Below are positions 27,690 to 36,841 of a DNA stretch of 64,000 nucleotides, piece by piece. A program made the position numbers and the translations under genes. The notes under the pieces were generated by a model. It was not told where the DNA came from, made no database searches, and saw only the letters and a program-made list of their open reading frames with translations. The DNA is from Candidatus Pantoea soli (GTDB taxonomy: Bacteria > Pseudomonadota > Gammaproteobacteria > Enterobacterales > Enterobacteriaceae): positions 1 to 64,000 of the forward strand of contig NZ_CP032703.1 in NCBI RefSeq assembly GCF_007833795.1, written 5' to 3'. Positions within the stretch are counted from its first letter, which is position 1. Each line of letters starts with the position of its first letter.

Positions 27690-28739
27690 GTGAAAATTAA
27701 CGCTCTGGTCGCACAGGATGCGGCTCAACCTCTCTCTTCAGCTCACATTACCCTGCGGGCCGTGCAGCCACAGGACGTCAAAATTGAGATCCTCTACTGC
27801 GGCGTGTGCCATTCTGACCTGCATATGGCACGCAATGAGTGGGCCGTCAGCCGTTATCCGTTAGTGCCGGGTCATGAAATTGTCGGACGCGTAGTGGAAA
27901 CCGGCGACGCCGTCAGCCAGCATCGCAAAGGGGATATCGTTGGTGTTGGCGTCATGGTGGATTCCTGCCGCCAGTGCCATTTCTGCCAGCAGCAGGAAGA
28001 GCAGTATTGTGAAGCCGGCTTTACCGCGACCTACAACGGCATCGATAAATATACCGGTGACAGTACATGGGGCGGCTATGCGCAGCATGTGGTGGTCGAT
28101 CAGCATTTTGTGGTATCAGTGCCGGAAAGCCTGCCGCTGGCGGGCGTCGCGCCGCTGCTTTGTGCTGGCGTGACCGTCTGGTCACCGCTGCGGCATTTCA
28201 ACGTTCAGCCGGGTGATAAGGTGGGCGTGGTCGGGCTGGGCGGGTTAGGCCACATGGCCGTAAAACTGGCCAGCGCGCTGGGTGCGGAAGTGACGCTGTT
28301 TACCACTTCGCCAGGAAAGGGCGCCGACGCCCGTCGCCTTGGCGCATCGCGGGTGGTGGTTTCGCGCGATGCTGCACAGATGGCTGCCTGCCAGACTTCG
28401 CTGGATTTCATTATTGATTGTGTTGCTGCACCTCATGACCTCGATCCTTACCTGGCGACGCTGAAAACCAATGGCCGTCTGGTGCTGGTGGGCATTCCGG
28501 ATCATCCCCATCAGTCACCCAATGTTACCCCGATGGTTTTCCGTCGTCTGAGCATCAGCGGATCGTCAATCGGCAGCATTCAGGAAACGCAGGAGATGCT
28601 GGATTTCTGCGGCAGGCACAATATCACGGCGGATATTGAACTGATTGCCGGTGAAGAGATCGAGCAGGCGTTTGTCCGCATGCTAAATGGCGATGTGAAG
28701 TACCGTTTTGTCATCGATATGCAGGCGACACGCTGGTAA
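27690..28739 (+). CDS. Zinc-dependent alcohol/aldehyde dehydrogenase, YahK-like
   Basis: Starts at GTG 27690 with GGAGG at 27681-27685, giving 349 residues, the same length as E. coli YahK. Catalytic zinc site: Cys in YCGVCHSDLH, GHE and a distal Cys in LLCAG. Structural zinc: the four Cys of DSCRQCHFCQQQEEQYC. NADP fold: GLGGLGH. C-terminal GSIGSIQETQEMLDFC and VKYRFVIDMQ match YahK closely. It would reduce aldehydes with NADPH in the cytosol and is divergent from the HxlR regulator. Confidence 0.9.
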   Translation: MKINALVAQDAAQPLSSAHITLRAVQPQDVKIEILYCGVCHSDLHMARNEWAVSRYPLVPGHEIVGRVVETGDAVSQHRKGDIVGVGVMVDSCRQCHFCQQQEEQYCEAGFTATYNGIDKYTGDSTWGGYAQHVVVDQHFVVSVPESLPLAGVAPLLCAGVTVWSPLRHFNVQPGDKVGVVGLGGLGHMAVKLASALGAEVTLFTTSPGKGADARRLGASRVVVSRDAAQMAACQTSLDFIIDCVAAPHDLDPYLATLKTNGRLVLVGIPDHPHQSPNVTPMVFRRLSISGSSIGSIQETQEMLDFCGRHNITADIELIAGEEIEQAFVRMLNGDVKYRFVIDMQATRW

Positions 28740-28752
28740 AACGGCGAAATGC

Positions 28753-28781
28753 GCTGGCGATTTCAGGCTGAAATCGCCAGC
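28753..28781. other. Perfect palindrome matching the parS right arm
   Basis: Two 14-bp arms (GCTGGCGATTTCAG and its complement) around a single G. It contains B-box, A-box, A-box, B-box in mirror order: TGGCGA 28755-28760, ATTTCAG 28760-28766, CTGAAAT 28768-28774, TCGCCA 28774-28779. The central 20 bases equal the A-A-B core of the parS copy at 5696-5715. It sits between convergent genes and lacks a T tract, so a simple intrinsic terminator is less likely. Confidence 0.65.
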
Positions 28782-28824
28782 TGATGAAGGTCAGGCGCTA
28801 TCGTCGGCGGCGCTGACCAAAGCA

Positions 28825-30477
28825 TTACTCTGCCAGCCACCAGATACATTCATACGGACGTAGCCTGGCGGTCCCGTTTGCAGGCGGATAGTTGCCCAGA
28901 ATGCGCCGCCATCCGTCGGGCGGTATCGCGATATCTGCCGGCAGCGCGATTTCGTCTGCGGTGATGTTTGCGATCACCCGCAGTGTCTCTGTACCCGCCT
29001 GACGCTGATAGCACCAGATAAGGGTGCTGTCTGCGGCCAGATCGCGGTAGTCGCCATCGCGCAGGATAGTCAGGTTTTTGCGCAGCCGGATCAGATCGCG
29101 ATAGCAGTGCAGCACCGAATCACTGTCGTCACGCTGTGCGGCAACGGTGATGTCAGCGGCGTTATCCGCCAGATCAATCCAGCTTTCCCCCGCGGTAAAT
29201 CCGCCGTTCCGGCTGTTATCCCATTGCACCGGGGTGCGGCCATTGTCTCGTGACTTATCGGCCAGCACGGCAAGGATCTCCGCTTCCGGCATGCCCTGCT
29301 GTTGCAGCATCTGCCAGGCGTTCAGGCTTTCCACATCACGGTATTGCGTAAGCCGCGTAAAATGGGGATTGGTCATGCCAATCTCTTCACCCTGATAAAT
29401 AAACGGCGTGCCCTGCATGCCGTGCAGCAGCATAGCCAGCATTTTTGCGGCCGGTACGCGCCACTGACCCTCATCTCCCAGACGTGAAACCACGCGGGGT
29501 TGATCGTGGTTACACCAGAACAGGGCATTCCACGCCAGCCCATGCATGCCCGTTTGCCAGGCCGTAAACAGCGCTTTCAGCTGCAGCCAGTCGGGTTTGG
29601 CGCGCTGCCATTTATTGCCGTTGGGATAGTCGACTTTCAGGTGATGAAAATTAAACGTCATTGACAGCTCGCGACCGTCAAGTCGCGCATAGCGCTGGCA
29701 GTGCGTCAGCGATGTCGAGGACATTTCCCCCACCGTCATCAGTCCGCGCGGCTGGAAGACATCGCGGCTCATCTCTTCGAGGAAATCATGAATGGCCGGC
29801 CCATCGGTATAAAAGCGGCGTCCATCACCTTCGGCATCGTCCGGGTAGTCCGGATGTTTAGAGACAAGGTTGATCACATCCAGGCGTAAACCTTCTACGC
29901 CTTTGTCTGCCCAGAAATGGCAGACCGCTTTCAGCGCTTCCCGCACCTGCGGGTTTTCCCAGTTAAGGTCTGCCTGTTCGGGCGCGAAAGTGTGCAGATA
30001 ATACTGCTGCGTTTCGGCATGCCATTGCCAGGCGCTGCCACCGAATTTCGACTGCCAGTTATTCGGCGGCGTGCCTTCTGTGCCGTCGCGCCAGATATAG
30101 AATTCCCGCCAGGGACTGGTGCGACTGCTCGCCGCTTCGCGAAACCAGTGATGCGCAATGGAGGTATGATTAAACACCATATCCAGCACCACGCGGATGC
30201 CACGCTGGCGCGCAGCGGCAACCAGCGCGTCAAAGGTTTGCATATCACCGAACAGCGGATCGATATCGCAGTAATCGGCCACGTCATAGCCGTTATCCAC
30301 CTGCGGCGAGGGATACACCGGGGTCAGCCAGATGGCATCAACGCCGAGCCAGTGCAAATAATCCATACGCTGGATGACGCCCTGCAGGTCTCCGGTGCCG
30401 GTGCCGGACGTATCCTGAAAACTGCGTGGGTAGATCTGGTAGATGACGCCCTGACGCCACCATTGTGCTGCCTGCAT
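28825..30477 (-). CDS. treC: Trehalose-6-phosphate hydrolase TreC
   Basis: Cytosolic GH13 enzyme that splits trehalose-6-phosphate to glucose and glucose-6-phosphate. 550 residues (E. coli TreC 551) and alike throughout: WWRQGVIYQIYPRSFQD at the start, nucleophile Asp200 in GLRLDVINL, acid/base Glu251 in TVGEMSS, and Asp325 in NHDQPR. AAAGGAG precedes the ATG. It lies 16 bases after treB in the same operon. Confidence 0.95.
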   Translation of the reverse strand: MQAAQWWRQGVIYQIYPRSFQDTSGTGTGDLQGVIQRMDYLHWLGVDAIWLTPVYPSPQVDNGYDVADYCDIDPLFGDMQTFDALVAAARQRGIRVVLDMVFNHTSIAHHWFREAASSRTSPWREFYIWRDGTEGTPPNNWQSKFGGSAWQWHAETQQYYLHTFAPEQADLNWENPQVREALKAVCHFWADKGVEGLRLDVINLVSKHPDYPDDAEGDGRRFYTDGPAIHDFLEEMSRDVFQPRGLMTVGEMSSTSLTHCQRYARLDGRELSMTFNFHHLKVDYPNGNKWQRAKPDWLQLKALFTAWQTGMHGLAWNALFWCNHDQPRVVSRLGDEGQWRVPAAKMLAMLLHGMQGTPFIYQGEEIGMTNPHFTRLTQYRDVESLNAWQMLQQQGMPEAEILAVLADKSRDNGRTPVQWDNSRNGGFTAGESWIDLADNAADITVAAQRDDSDSVLHCYRDLIRLRKNLTILRDGDYRDLAADSTLIWCYQRQAGTETLRVIANITADEIALPADIAIPPDGWRRILGNYPPANGTARLRPYECIWWLAE

Positions 30478-30493
30478 TGTTGTCTCCTTTGCG

Positions 30494-31915
30494 TCAGATG
30501 GTCGCCAGACGGCCAGTGATTTGCTTACGTTTGTAGACGGCCATGGTCAGGCACAGCGGCACCAGAATCGCCACCAGCATGGCCGTGGCATAAACAGACC
30601 AGAACGCCGGTTTTATCGCCAGGATGGCGGGCAGACCTCCCACGCTGATCGCGCCTGCCACCACATCGGCCAGGCCGCAAATCAGCCCGGCACAGCCTGC
30701 GCCCGTCATGGCACACAGCATCGGGAAACGGTATTTCATGTTTATGCCGTACATGGCAGGTTCAGTTACGCCAAGATAGGCGGAGAGGGCAGCCGGCACG
30801 GAGAGTTCACGCTCTTTGGCATTGCGATTCATCAGGATGATGCCCAGCACGGCGGAACCCTGTGCGATATTGGAAAGCGCGATGATGGGCCAGACCGGCG
30901 TACCGCCGTTGCTCTGTATCAGCTGCAGATCGATGGCCAGCGTGGTCTGATGCACGCCGGTGATCACCAGTGGCGCATAGAGAAAACCAAACAGCGCACC
31001 GCCAAGGGGGGCCAGTGAGCCGGTCATCAGATAGCTGACGGCCCAGGCGATACCTTCACCCACCAGACGACCAAACGGACCAATCAGCGCGTGTGCCAGC
31101 AGGGTCGCCAGCAGCAGTGATATCACCGGAACCACGACCATCGTCAGAAAATCCGGCACGATGCGTCTGAGGCCACGCTCAATGAAAGCGAGCGCAATCC
31201 CGGCCAGCAGGGAAGGTACAACCTGGGCCTGATAGCCCACCTTCGCGATGGAAAACAGGCCAAAATTCCACAGCTGCGGGACATGCTGACCCAGCTCATA
31301 AGCGTTCATCAGCTGGGGTGAAACCAGCGTGATGCCCAGAATAATACCGAGAATGGGCGTGCCACCCAGTTTCTTCACCACCGACCAGCAGATGCCAACC
31401 GGCAGGTAAAAGAAAATGGCCTCACCGATCAGCCAGAGAAAATCGTAAAGGCTTTTCCAGACGACAGAGTGCGCGATCAGCGGCTTGCCTTCATCCAGCG
31501 GAAGTTCACCAATCACATTGCGGAAGCCCAGAATCAGCCCTCCGCTGATCAGCGCAGGCAGCAGCGGGAAGAAAATTTCTGCAAAATGTGAGATCAGACT
31601 CTCATGCCACTTCATTTGCTGACGTGCTGCGCTTTTCACCTGATCTCTGGTAATTGCCTGTTGCCCGGTACGCTCCAGTAATCGCGCATACCAGCGATCA
31701 ACATCCGGTCCGATAACCACCTGAAACTGTCCAGCATTGCTGAAGCAGGCTTTGACCATCGGTAATGCCGCAATGGCCGTGCTATCGGCTAATGCTGTAT
31801 CGTTAAGCACAAATCTTAGTCTGGTTATACAGTGGGTTACGGCGTGGATGTTGTCTTGTCCGCCCAGCAAACGGATCAGTTGATCCGTATCGCTGTTATT
31901 CACTTTGCTGGCCAT
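30494..31915 (-). CDS. treB: Trehalose PTS permease EIIBC
   Basis: Imports trehalose as trehalose-6-phosphate. From ATG 31915 (AAGGTG 6 bases upstream) it has 473 residues, equal to E. coli TreB; a GTG at 31924 adds three residues. EIIB domain at the N-terminus with phospho-acceptor Cys29 in THCITRLRF; EIIC membrane domain from about residue 105 with HSVVWKSLYDFLWLIGEAIF and GVHQTTLAIDLQ. No EIIA domain, so it relies on the glucose EIIA (Crr). Confidence 0.95.
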   Translation of the reverse strand: MASKVNNSDTDQLIRLLGGQDNIHAVTHCITRLRFVLNDTALADSTAIAALPMVKACFSNAGQFQVVIGPDVDRWYARLLERTGQQAITRDQVKSAARQQMKWHESLISHFAEIFFPLLPALISGGLILGFRNVIGELPLDEGKPLIAHSVVWKSLYDFLWLIGEAIFFYLPVGICWSVVKKLGGTPILGIILGITLVSPQLMNAYELGQHVPQLWNFGLFSIAKVGYQAQVVPSLLAGIALAFIERGLRRIVPDFLTMVVVPVISLLLATLLAHALIGPFGRLVGEGIAWAVSYLMTGSLAPLGGALFGFLYAPLVITGVHQTTLAIDLQLIQSNGGTPVWPIIALSNIAQGSAVLGIILMNRNAKERELSVPAALSAYLGVTEPAMYGINMKYRFPMLCAMTGAGCAGLICGLADVVAGAISVGGLPAILAIKPAFWSVYATAMLVAILVPLCLTMAVYKRKQITGRLATI

Positions 31916-31938
31916 ATCATTCACCTTGCTGAAAAATC

Positions 31939-32002
31939 GGATCGTTCCATTCGCGCCAGATAGTAGTGATAACGTGGCGAAAGCGTAAAGTCGGAACGTT
32001 CC
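31939..32002. promoter_or_regulatory. Two TreR-like operators
   Basis: GGATCGTTCC (31939-31948) and perfect GGAACGTTCC (31993-32002), centred 54 bp apart in the treB-treR gap. They resemble the GGGAACGTTCCC-type LacI-family operators of tre genes. Confidence 0.6.
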
Positions 32003-32121
32003 AATTAATGGCAGCGATCACATAAAAATTGCTGGCGAATGCGCGGGAACCGTCTGACCTTAAACGCGCTAACTCGTGCTAATATCCTGTTTTCACTGGT
32101 ATGCGTTACCTGATGGCTTAC

Positions 32122-33072
32122 ATGAACAAAAAAAACCTTACCCTGAAGGATATTGCTGCACTGAGCGGCGTCGGCAAGTCAACGGTCTCACTGGTCATTA
32201 ATAAAAGTCCCAGGGTCAAAACGGCCACCCGCGAACGTGTTGAGGCGGTCATCAGAGAATATGGTTATACGCCGTCGCTGACCGCGCGGGCGCTGCGCGC
32301 GCAGCGTGAGAAAATCATCGGCATCATCATGACGCGACTGGATTCGGCTGCCGAAAACCGGGCGATTCGCGCCATCCTGGCTGAGGCCTACCAGGCGGGA
32401 TATGACGCCATTTTGCAGGAATCAATGCTGGATCCACGGCGGCTGGAGGAGCATCTGCACGTGCTGGAAAGCCGGCGGGTAGAAGGCGTTATTCTGTTTG
32501 GCTTCAGCGGCATGGACGACGTGGATCTGACGCCCTGGCAGCATCGTCTGGTGCTGATTGCCCGCCAGCGGCCTGGCTTTGCTTCCGTTACCTATGATGA
32601 CAGCGGGGCGGTAGATCTGCTGATGGCGCGACTGCATGCCAGCGGCCGGCGCAACGTCAGTTTTATCGGCGTTGATGAGCAGGACCATACCACCGGACGT
32701 GCACGCTATCAGGCCTATCTGGCGGGGTGTAAACGCTACGGTTTTTCCGGCGCTGCGCGGCTGGGCGATCTCAGTTATCAGAGTGGTTTTACGCTGGCAG
32801 AAACGCTGCTTGATCAGGAGAGTGAGGCGCTGATTTGTGCGACCGATACGCTGGCGCTGGGTGCGTTGAAATCGATACAGGCCCGCGGATTGCAGGTGGA
32901 TGTGTCCAGCATCGGCAGCACGCCTTTACTGGCGTTTTTGCATCCGGAAGTGACCTCGGTACGGCTGGGCTTTGCTAAGGCCGGCCTGCGTGCTCTGCAC
33001 ATGCTGCTGGAAATGCAACACGATAAAGCCGCGGGTGGTCAGCTGGTCCTGCCATGCAGTCTTGAAGATTGA
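32122..33072 (+). CDS. treR: Trehalose repressor TreR
   Basis: LacI-family regulator, 316 residues from ATG 32122 (E. coli TreR 315). Helix-turn-helix LTLKDIAALSGVGKSTVSLVINK, then a binding domain with IIMTRLDSAAENRAI, VEGVILFGFSG, VTYDDSGAV and LICATDTLALGALK, all parallel to TreR. Starts at 32101 and 32113 are also open; none has a good ribosome site, and 32122 aligns with the E. coli N-terminus. Divergent from treBC, which it should repress. Confidence 0.9.
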   Translation: MNKKNLTLKDIAALSGVGKSTVSLVINKSPRVKTATRERVEAVIREYGYTPSLTARALRAQREKIIGIIMTRLDSAAENRAIRAILAEAYQAGYDAILQESMLDPRRLEEHLHVLESRRVEGVILFGFSGMDDVDLTPWQHRLVLIARQRPGFASVTYDDSGAVDLLMARLHASGRRNVSFIGVDEQDHTTGRARYQAYLAGCKRYGFSGAARLGDLSYQSGFTLAETLLDQESEALICATDTLALGALKSIQARGLQVDVSSIGSTPLLAFLHPEVTSVRLGFAKAGLRALHMLLEMQHDKAAGGQLVLPCSLED

Positions 33073-33105
33073 ACCCTTAGCGAAGAAGAATTTCCTGTAC
33101 CACGG

Positions 33106-33132
33106 TAAACTCTTTGCGCGATGTGCCGATAA
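33106..33132 (+). promoter_or_regulatory. FliA (sigma-28) promoter
   Basis: TAAACTCT-N11-GCCGATAA: the -10 is a perfect match to the flagellar sigma factor consensus, the -35 keeps TAAA, and the spacing is exact. It lies 47 bp before a chemoreceptor gene. Confidence 0.85.
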
Positions 33133-33178
33133 CGCTCCCTGCATGCTCAAAACAATAACCATCGCAAGGGAGTGAAAT

Positions 33179-35014
33179 ATGGGGCTGGTATCCCGGTTAC
33201 GTAATGTGCGCCTTACCCGTAAATTATCGGCAGGATTTGGTATCGTGCTGTTACTGGTGGCGCTGGCCACCGCGATCAGCGTCACGCGGTTTAATCAAAC
33301 CCATGAAATTTATCAGGAAACCAATCTGATTTACGACATCAACATCGATGTCTTTCAGGCCAAAATCAACCGGTTAAAGTACCTTTACGGCGATGATAAG
33401 GCCGGCCAGACAATGGCCGATTACGTCAGCCATGCGCAGCAGATGATGCAGGAAGCACAGCAGCTGCCCTGGACGCCCGCCGCCAGAGCCTTTGTCAATG
33501 AAGTGCCAGCCCACCTGCGTGATTTCCGGCAGAGCATCAGCGCCATGTCGCAGGCAATGCAACAGCTCAAGGGTTTACGCGCCAGGCTCGATAGCCTGAG
33601 CCAGCAGGATATGACCGCCCGCTACATGCAACTCATCCGTACGCCCGTCGCAACGCCCGAACTCACCAGCCAGATTTATCAACAGCTGTTTGCCATCAGC
33701 AACGTACGCGAAGAGGCGTGGGCATTGCGTTTTAATGTTTCCGATGCGTTGCGCAGCCAGCTGGAAACGCACTATCAGCAGGCTGAACAGGGAATGAATG
33801 TCTTGCTGGCACAGCTGCCGCCGGAACAGCAGGGGGAGTTTACTGCGCTCTGGCAGGATACGGAAACCTTCAAATCGCTGAGTCTGCAGGCGGCCAGTGC
33901 ATTTGGCCAGCTGCAAACGGCAGAAGCAAAGGTAAAGGTCGCCGGTGATAACAGCAGTGCCGCGATCAAAAATATCATCACGCTGGTCAAAGCGCGCAAT
34001 GATGCGCTGACTCGCGACTCGGCCGCGTTGATGCTGCTGACTGGCGGACTGGCAATTCTGTCTGGCGTACTGGTGGCGTGGTATATCATTCGTCAGATCA
34101 CCCGGCCGGTATTTCATAACCTGGCGCTGGCGGAGCGCATCGCCAGTGGCGATTTAAGCTCGCAGTTTGCGACCGATTGTCATGATGAGCTGGGGCGGCT
34201 TACGGCAGCAATGGGGCGGATGAATGAACGCCTGCGCGCGATGATTGGCGATGTGCTGCGCAGCGTTGGCAGCGTCTCGCAGGCCGCCAGCGCCATAAAT
34301 CAGGGCAATCTCGATCTTTCGTCACGCACGGAACAGCAGGCCGCCGCCGTGGTGCAAACCGCCGCCAGCATGGAGCAGTTAACTGCCACGGTTAGAAACA
34401 ATGCGGAAAACGCGCGTCAGGCGAGCCTGATAGCCGCAGAGGCGACGCGTAATGCGGATCAGGGTGGAATCGCAGTGCGCCATGTTGTCAGCACGATGGG
34501 CGAAATCTCGGAGAGCTCGAAGAAAATCGCTGATATCACTGCCGTGATCAACAGCATTGCCTTCCAGACCAACATCCTGGCGCTGAACGCGGCGGTGGAA
34601 GCGGCGCGCGCCGGTGAGCAGGGGCGGGGCTTTGCAGTAGTGGCCAGCGAAGTGCGTAACCTGGCACAGCGCAGCGCGGGTGCGGCCAAAGATATCGAAC
34701 GACTGATTGGTGAATCTGTCGGACGAATCAGCAACGGGCAGCAGCAGGTGACGCGCGCCGGTGAGACAATGGAACAGATTCTCAGCAGCATTGCGCGCGT
34801 GAATGAAATCATGCAGGAGATTTCCGCCGCATCGGATGAGCAGAGCCGTGGGATTGCACAAATTGCCCGCGCCGTCAGTGAGCTGGACAGCACTACCCAG
34901 CAAAATGCTTCGCTGGTCAGCGCGTCCTCTCACTCTGCCCATGCGCTGGAAGAGCAGGCACTCATGCTGGAGCGGCTGGTGGCGCAATTCCGGCTGCAGG
35001 CGAGGGCAGGCTAA
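33179..35014 (+). CDS. Methyl-accepting chemotaxis protein
   Basis: A 611-residue chemoreceptor. First membrane segment about 18-38 ([17 protein letters not shown]), a long helical periplasmic domain of about 245 residues (longer than the four-helix Tar type, so a helical bimodular domain is possible), second segment about 282-303, HAMP about 305-355, and signalling domain with the hairpin [30 protein letters not shown]. No C-terminal NWETF-type pentapeptide, so adaptation enzymes would act through other receptors. AGGGAG precedes the ATG. Its FliA promoter places it in the flagellar regulon. Ligand unknown. Confidence 0.9.
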   Translation: MGLVSRLRNVRLTRKLSAGFGIVLLLVALATAISVTRFNQTHEIYQETNLIYDINIDVFQAKINRLKYLYGDDKAGQTMADYVSHAQQMMQEAQQLPWTPAARAFVNEVPAHLRDFRQSISAMSQAMQQLKGLRARLDSLSQQDMTARYMQLIRTPVATPELTSQIYQQLFAISNVREEAWALRFNVSDALRSQLETHYQQAEQGMNVLLAQLPPEQQGEFTALWQDTETFKSLSLQAASAFGQLQTAEAKVKVAGDNSSAAIKNIITLVKARNDALTRDSAALMLLTGGLAILSGVLVAWYIIRQITRPVFHNLALAERIASGDLSSQFATDCHDELGRLTAAMGRMNERLRAMIGDVLRSVGSVSQAASAINQGNLDLSSRTEQQAAAVVQTAASMEQLTATVRNNAENARQASLIAAEATRNADQGGIAVRHVVSTMGEISESSKKIADITAVINSIAFQTNILALNAAVEAARAGEQGRGFAVVASEVRNLAQRSAGAAKDIERLIGESVGRISNGQQQVTRAGETMEQILSSIARVNEIMQEISAASDEQSRGIAQIARAVSELDSTTQQNASLVSASSHSAHALEEQALMLERLVAQFRLQARAG

Positions 35015-35180
35015 AGACCGGCTAACGGCGGCGATCATACCCCGATTGCCGCCACCAGATGACGCGCTGCGCGTTTGCTGCCAGTGTCTGAAGCGGGATC
35101 GGCGGAAGCGGCTAAAAAAGTCAGCGCAGGGGTTCGGTTTCCCGTTACACTGCGTTTCTGTCGACCTGAATTTTCCTGAA

Positions 35181-36254
35181 ATGAATTACTACTCCCCGGA
35201 TGAACACCACCTGAAGCGACGTTCCCGCCGTTTCATACGCCGCATGTTTATCATGCGCCAGCTCGGCACTCTTCTTTGTTTTTTCCCGATTCTTTCTGTG
35301 CTGCTGGAGAGGCAGCGCGATCTGGCCTTCAGCGCCGTGCTGTTTGTGAATGCCTTTGTGTGGCCGTGGCTTGCGTATCGGCGCGCACTGCGGGCTGAGG
35401 ACCCCACCACCACCGAACGACATAACCTGACGCTGGATGCAGCCTTTGGCGGGATATGGGTGGCGCTGATGGCGCTGAGCCCGGTGCCTTCGCTGATTAT
35501 CACCGCGGTGCTGGCTTCGGATCGCTATGCTGCCGGCGGCGGCGCGCAACTGATGGCGGCAAGCCGGGCGTTTCTGTTCGCTTTCCTGCTGGTCTGGGTG
35601 GCCGATGGGGCGCAGGTGCAGCTTACGTTCTCGCTGCAAACCGTGTGGCTGACATTACCGCTGGCCACCTGCTATATGCTGGTGCTCAGCATCACCTCTC
35701 ACAATCTCACCTGGCAGTTACGCAAGCGCAACCGCGAACTTGAGCGCATTGCGCTGATGGATCCCGGTCTGGGCATTCCTAACCGGCGTTTGTTTGAACG
35801 TCGGCTGGAAAGCGAGTTCCTCAGCACCCGCCGCGGCAATAGCTGTGGCTATCTGCTCCTGCTGGATGTCGATCATTTCAAAGGCATCAACGATACCTGG
35901 GGTCATGAAGCGGGCGATTTTCTGCTGGCCGAGATCTCCGCTCTGTTGCGTAACCATGTTGGGTTGCAGGACATTCCTGCCCGGTTCGGCGGCGATGAGC
36001 TGGGGGTGATTGTTCATCACGCCACCGATGAATCGGTGGTGATGCTGGCAGAGCGGCTGAAGCAGCGTATTGCGCAGGTGCGCCTGCCGGCGTCCACCGG
36101 GTTTCGCTGTTCAGTGAGTATCGGTATCGCACCGGCTGCCGGCGCCGACTCGCTGGGCCAGTGGCTGCGACACGCCGACCTTGCCCTGTATGAGGTGAAA
36201 CGTGCCGGCCGTAATGGCGTGAGGTTATGGTCTGCTCAGCCGGATATGGCCTGA
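35181..36254 (+). CDS. MASE2-GGDEF diguanylate cyclase-like protein
   Basis: 357 residues. N-terminal membrane domain of about 170 residues with several hydrophobic segments and an AFVWPWLAYRRA block that recalls the MASE2 domain of DgcC/AdrA. The GGDEF domain spans about residues 190-350: LLLDVDHFKGINDTWGHEAGD, signature GGDEL near 270, and SVSIGIA. The last signature residue is Leu instead of Phe, which is tolerated in some active enzymes. No upstream RxxD inhibitory site is obvious. The frame is open back into the chemoreceptor gene; 35181 was chosen because MASE2 homology starts soon after, although no ribosome site is seen. Confidence 0.8.
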   Translation: MNYYSPDEHHLKRRSRRFIRRMFIMRQLGTLLCFFPILSVLLERQRDLAFSAVLFVNAFVWPWLAYRRALRAEDPTTTERHNLTLDAAFGGIWVALMALSPVPSLIITAVLASDRYAAGGGAQLMAASRAFLFAFLLVWVADGAQVQLTFSLQTVWLTLPLATCYMLVLSITSHNLTWQLRKRNRELERIALMDPGLGIPNRRLFERRLESEFLSTRRGNSCGYLLLLDVDHFKGINDTWGHEAGDFLLAEISALLRNHVGLQDIPARFGGDELGVIVHHATDESVVMLAERLKQRIAQVRLPASTGFRCSVSIGIAPAAGADSLGQWLRHADLALYEVKRAGRNGVRLWSAQPDMA

Positions 36255-36288
36255 CGCTCCGCAGGGGCGAACGTCAGCGCCGGCGCTA

Positions 36289-36322
36289 AACGCGGTAATG
36301 TTGAAAAGGTTACCGCGTTTTT
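36289..36322 (+). terminator. Terminator after the GGDEF gene
   Basis: AACGCGGTAA / TTACCGCGTT stem with an 11-base loop and a run of seven T residues. Confidence 0.9.
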
Positions 36323-36721
36323 TTGTTCTCCGCATTCTGCCCCGCTTTTATCGGTAACAGGTCGCTGTGCGTGGGCCTGGCATGCACGGCTCACCGGCTG
36401 ACGGAACAAAGCCAGCGGCAACCCGTACCGCTTTCCGGCACCGCAGGCGGATAAATCGTTCGCTGGTTTTATTGCTTTCCATAACGCATTGATGTCACTG
36501 CGTTGATTATCAGCCCGTAGCGCGAATTGTTTTAAGACAAGACTTAAATAGTTGTTTCCGATAACACAGGTAATATCGCCCGGAAATTCGCTGAAAGCCG
36601 CGCAATTAACGTTATATATCCATGTAATATTTTTCATTATATAGGTCATCCTTATTTTACAAGGGTGTGCGGGAAGGTTTTGCGAAATTAATTCATCGCC
36701 ATACATCACAGCAAGAATATA

Positions 36722-36761
36722 ACAGGTCGCTGGTGCCGGTAAACCAGGGGCGGTAGCGTGG
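36722..36761 (+). promoter_or_regulatory. JUMPstart sequence with ops element
   Basis: GGCGGTAGCGTG at 36749-36760 is a full ops element, preceded by AACCAGGG and a GGTCGCTGGTGCCGGT stretch that resemble the JUMPstart consensus. The ops pauses RNA polymerase to recruit RfaH, which suppresses termination in polysaccharide operons. It lies 81 bp before wzc. The rest of 36323-36841 holds no credible gene. Confidence 0.85.
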
Positions 36762-36841
36762 TCGAAAAGTAAAAATAAAGCGCAAAAGCGCAGGCGTAAA
36801 ATATGTCACGCCGGACACAGTGATTTAATCAGGGATCTATT

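Noticed and set aside
28753-28781. Ordinary bidirectional terminator
   Set aside because: Considered because of the convergent genes, but there is no T tract on either side and the sequence repeats the parS core.
36236-36709. A 157-codon minus-strand frame upstream of the exopolysaccharide operon
   Set aside because: Runs through a terminator stem and has no recognisable domain.
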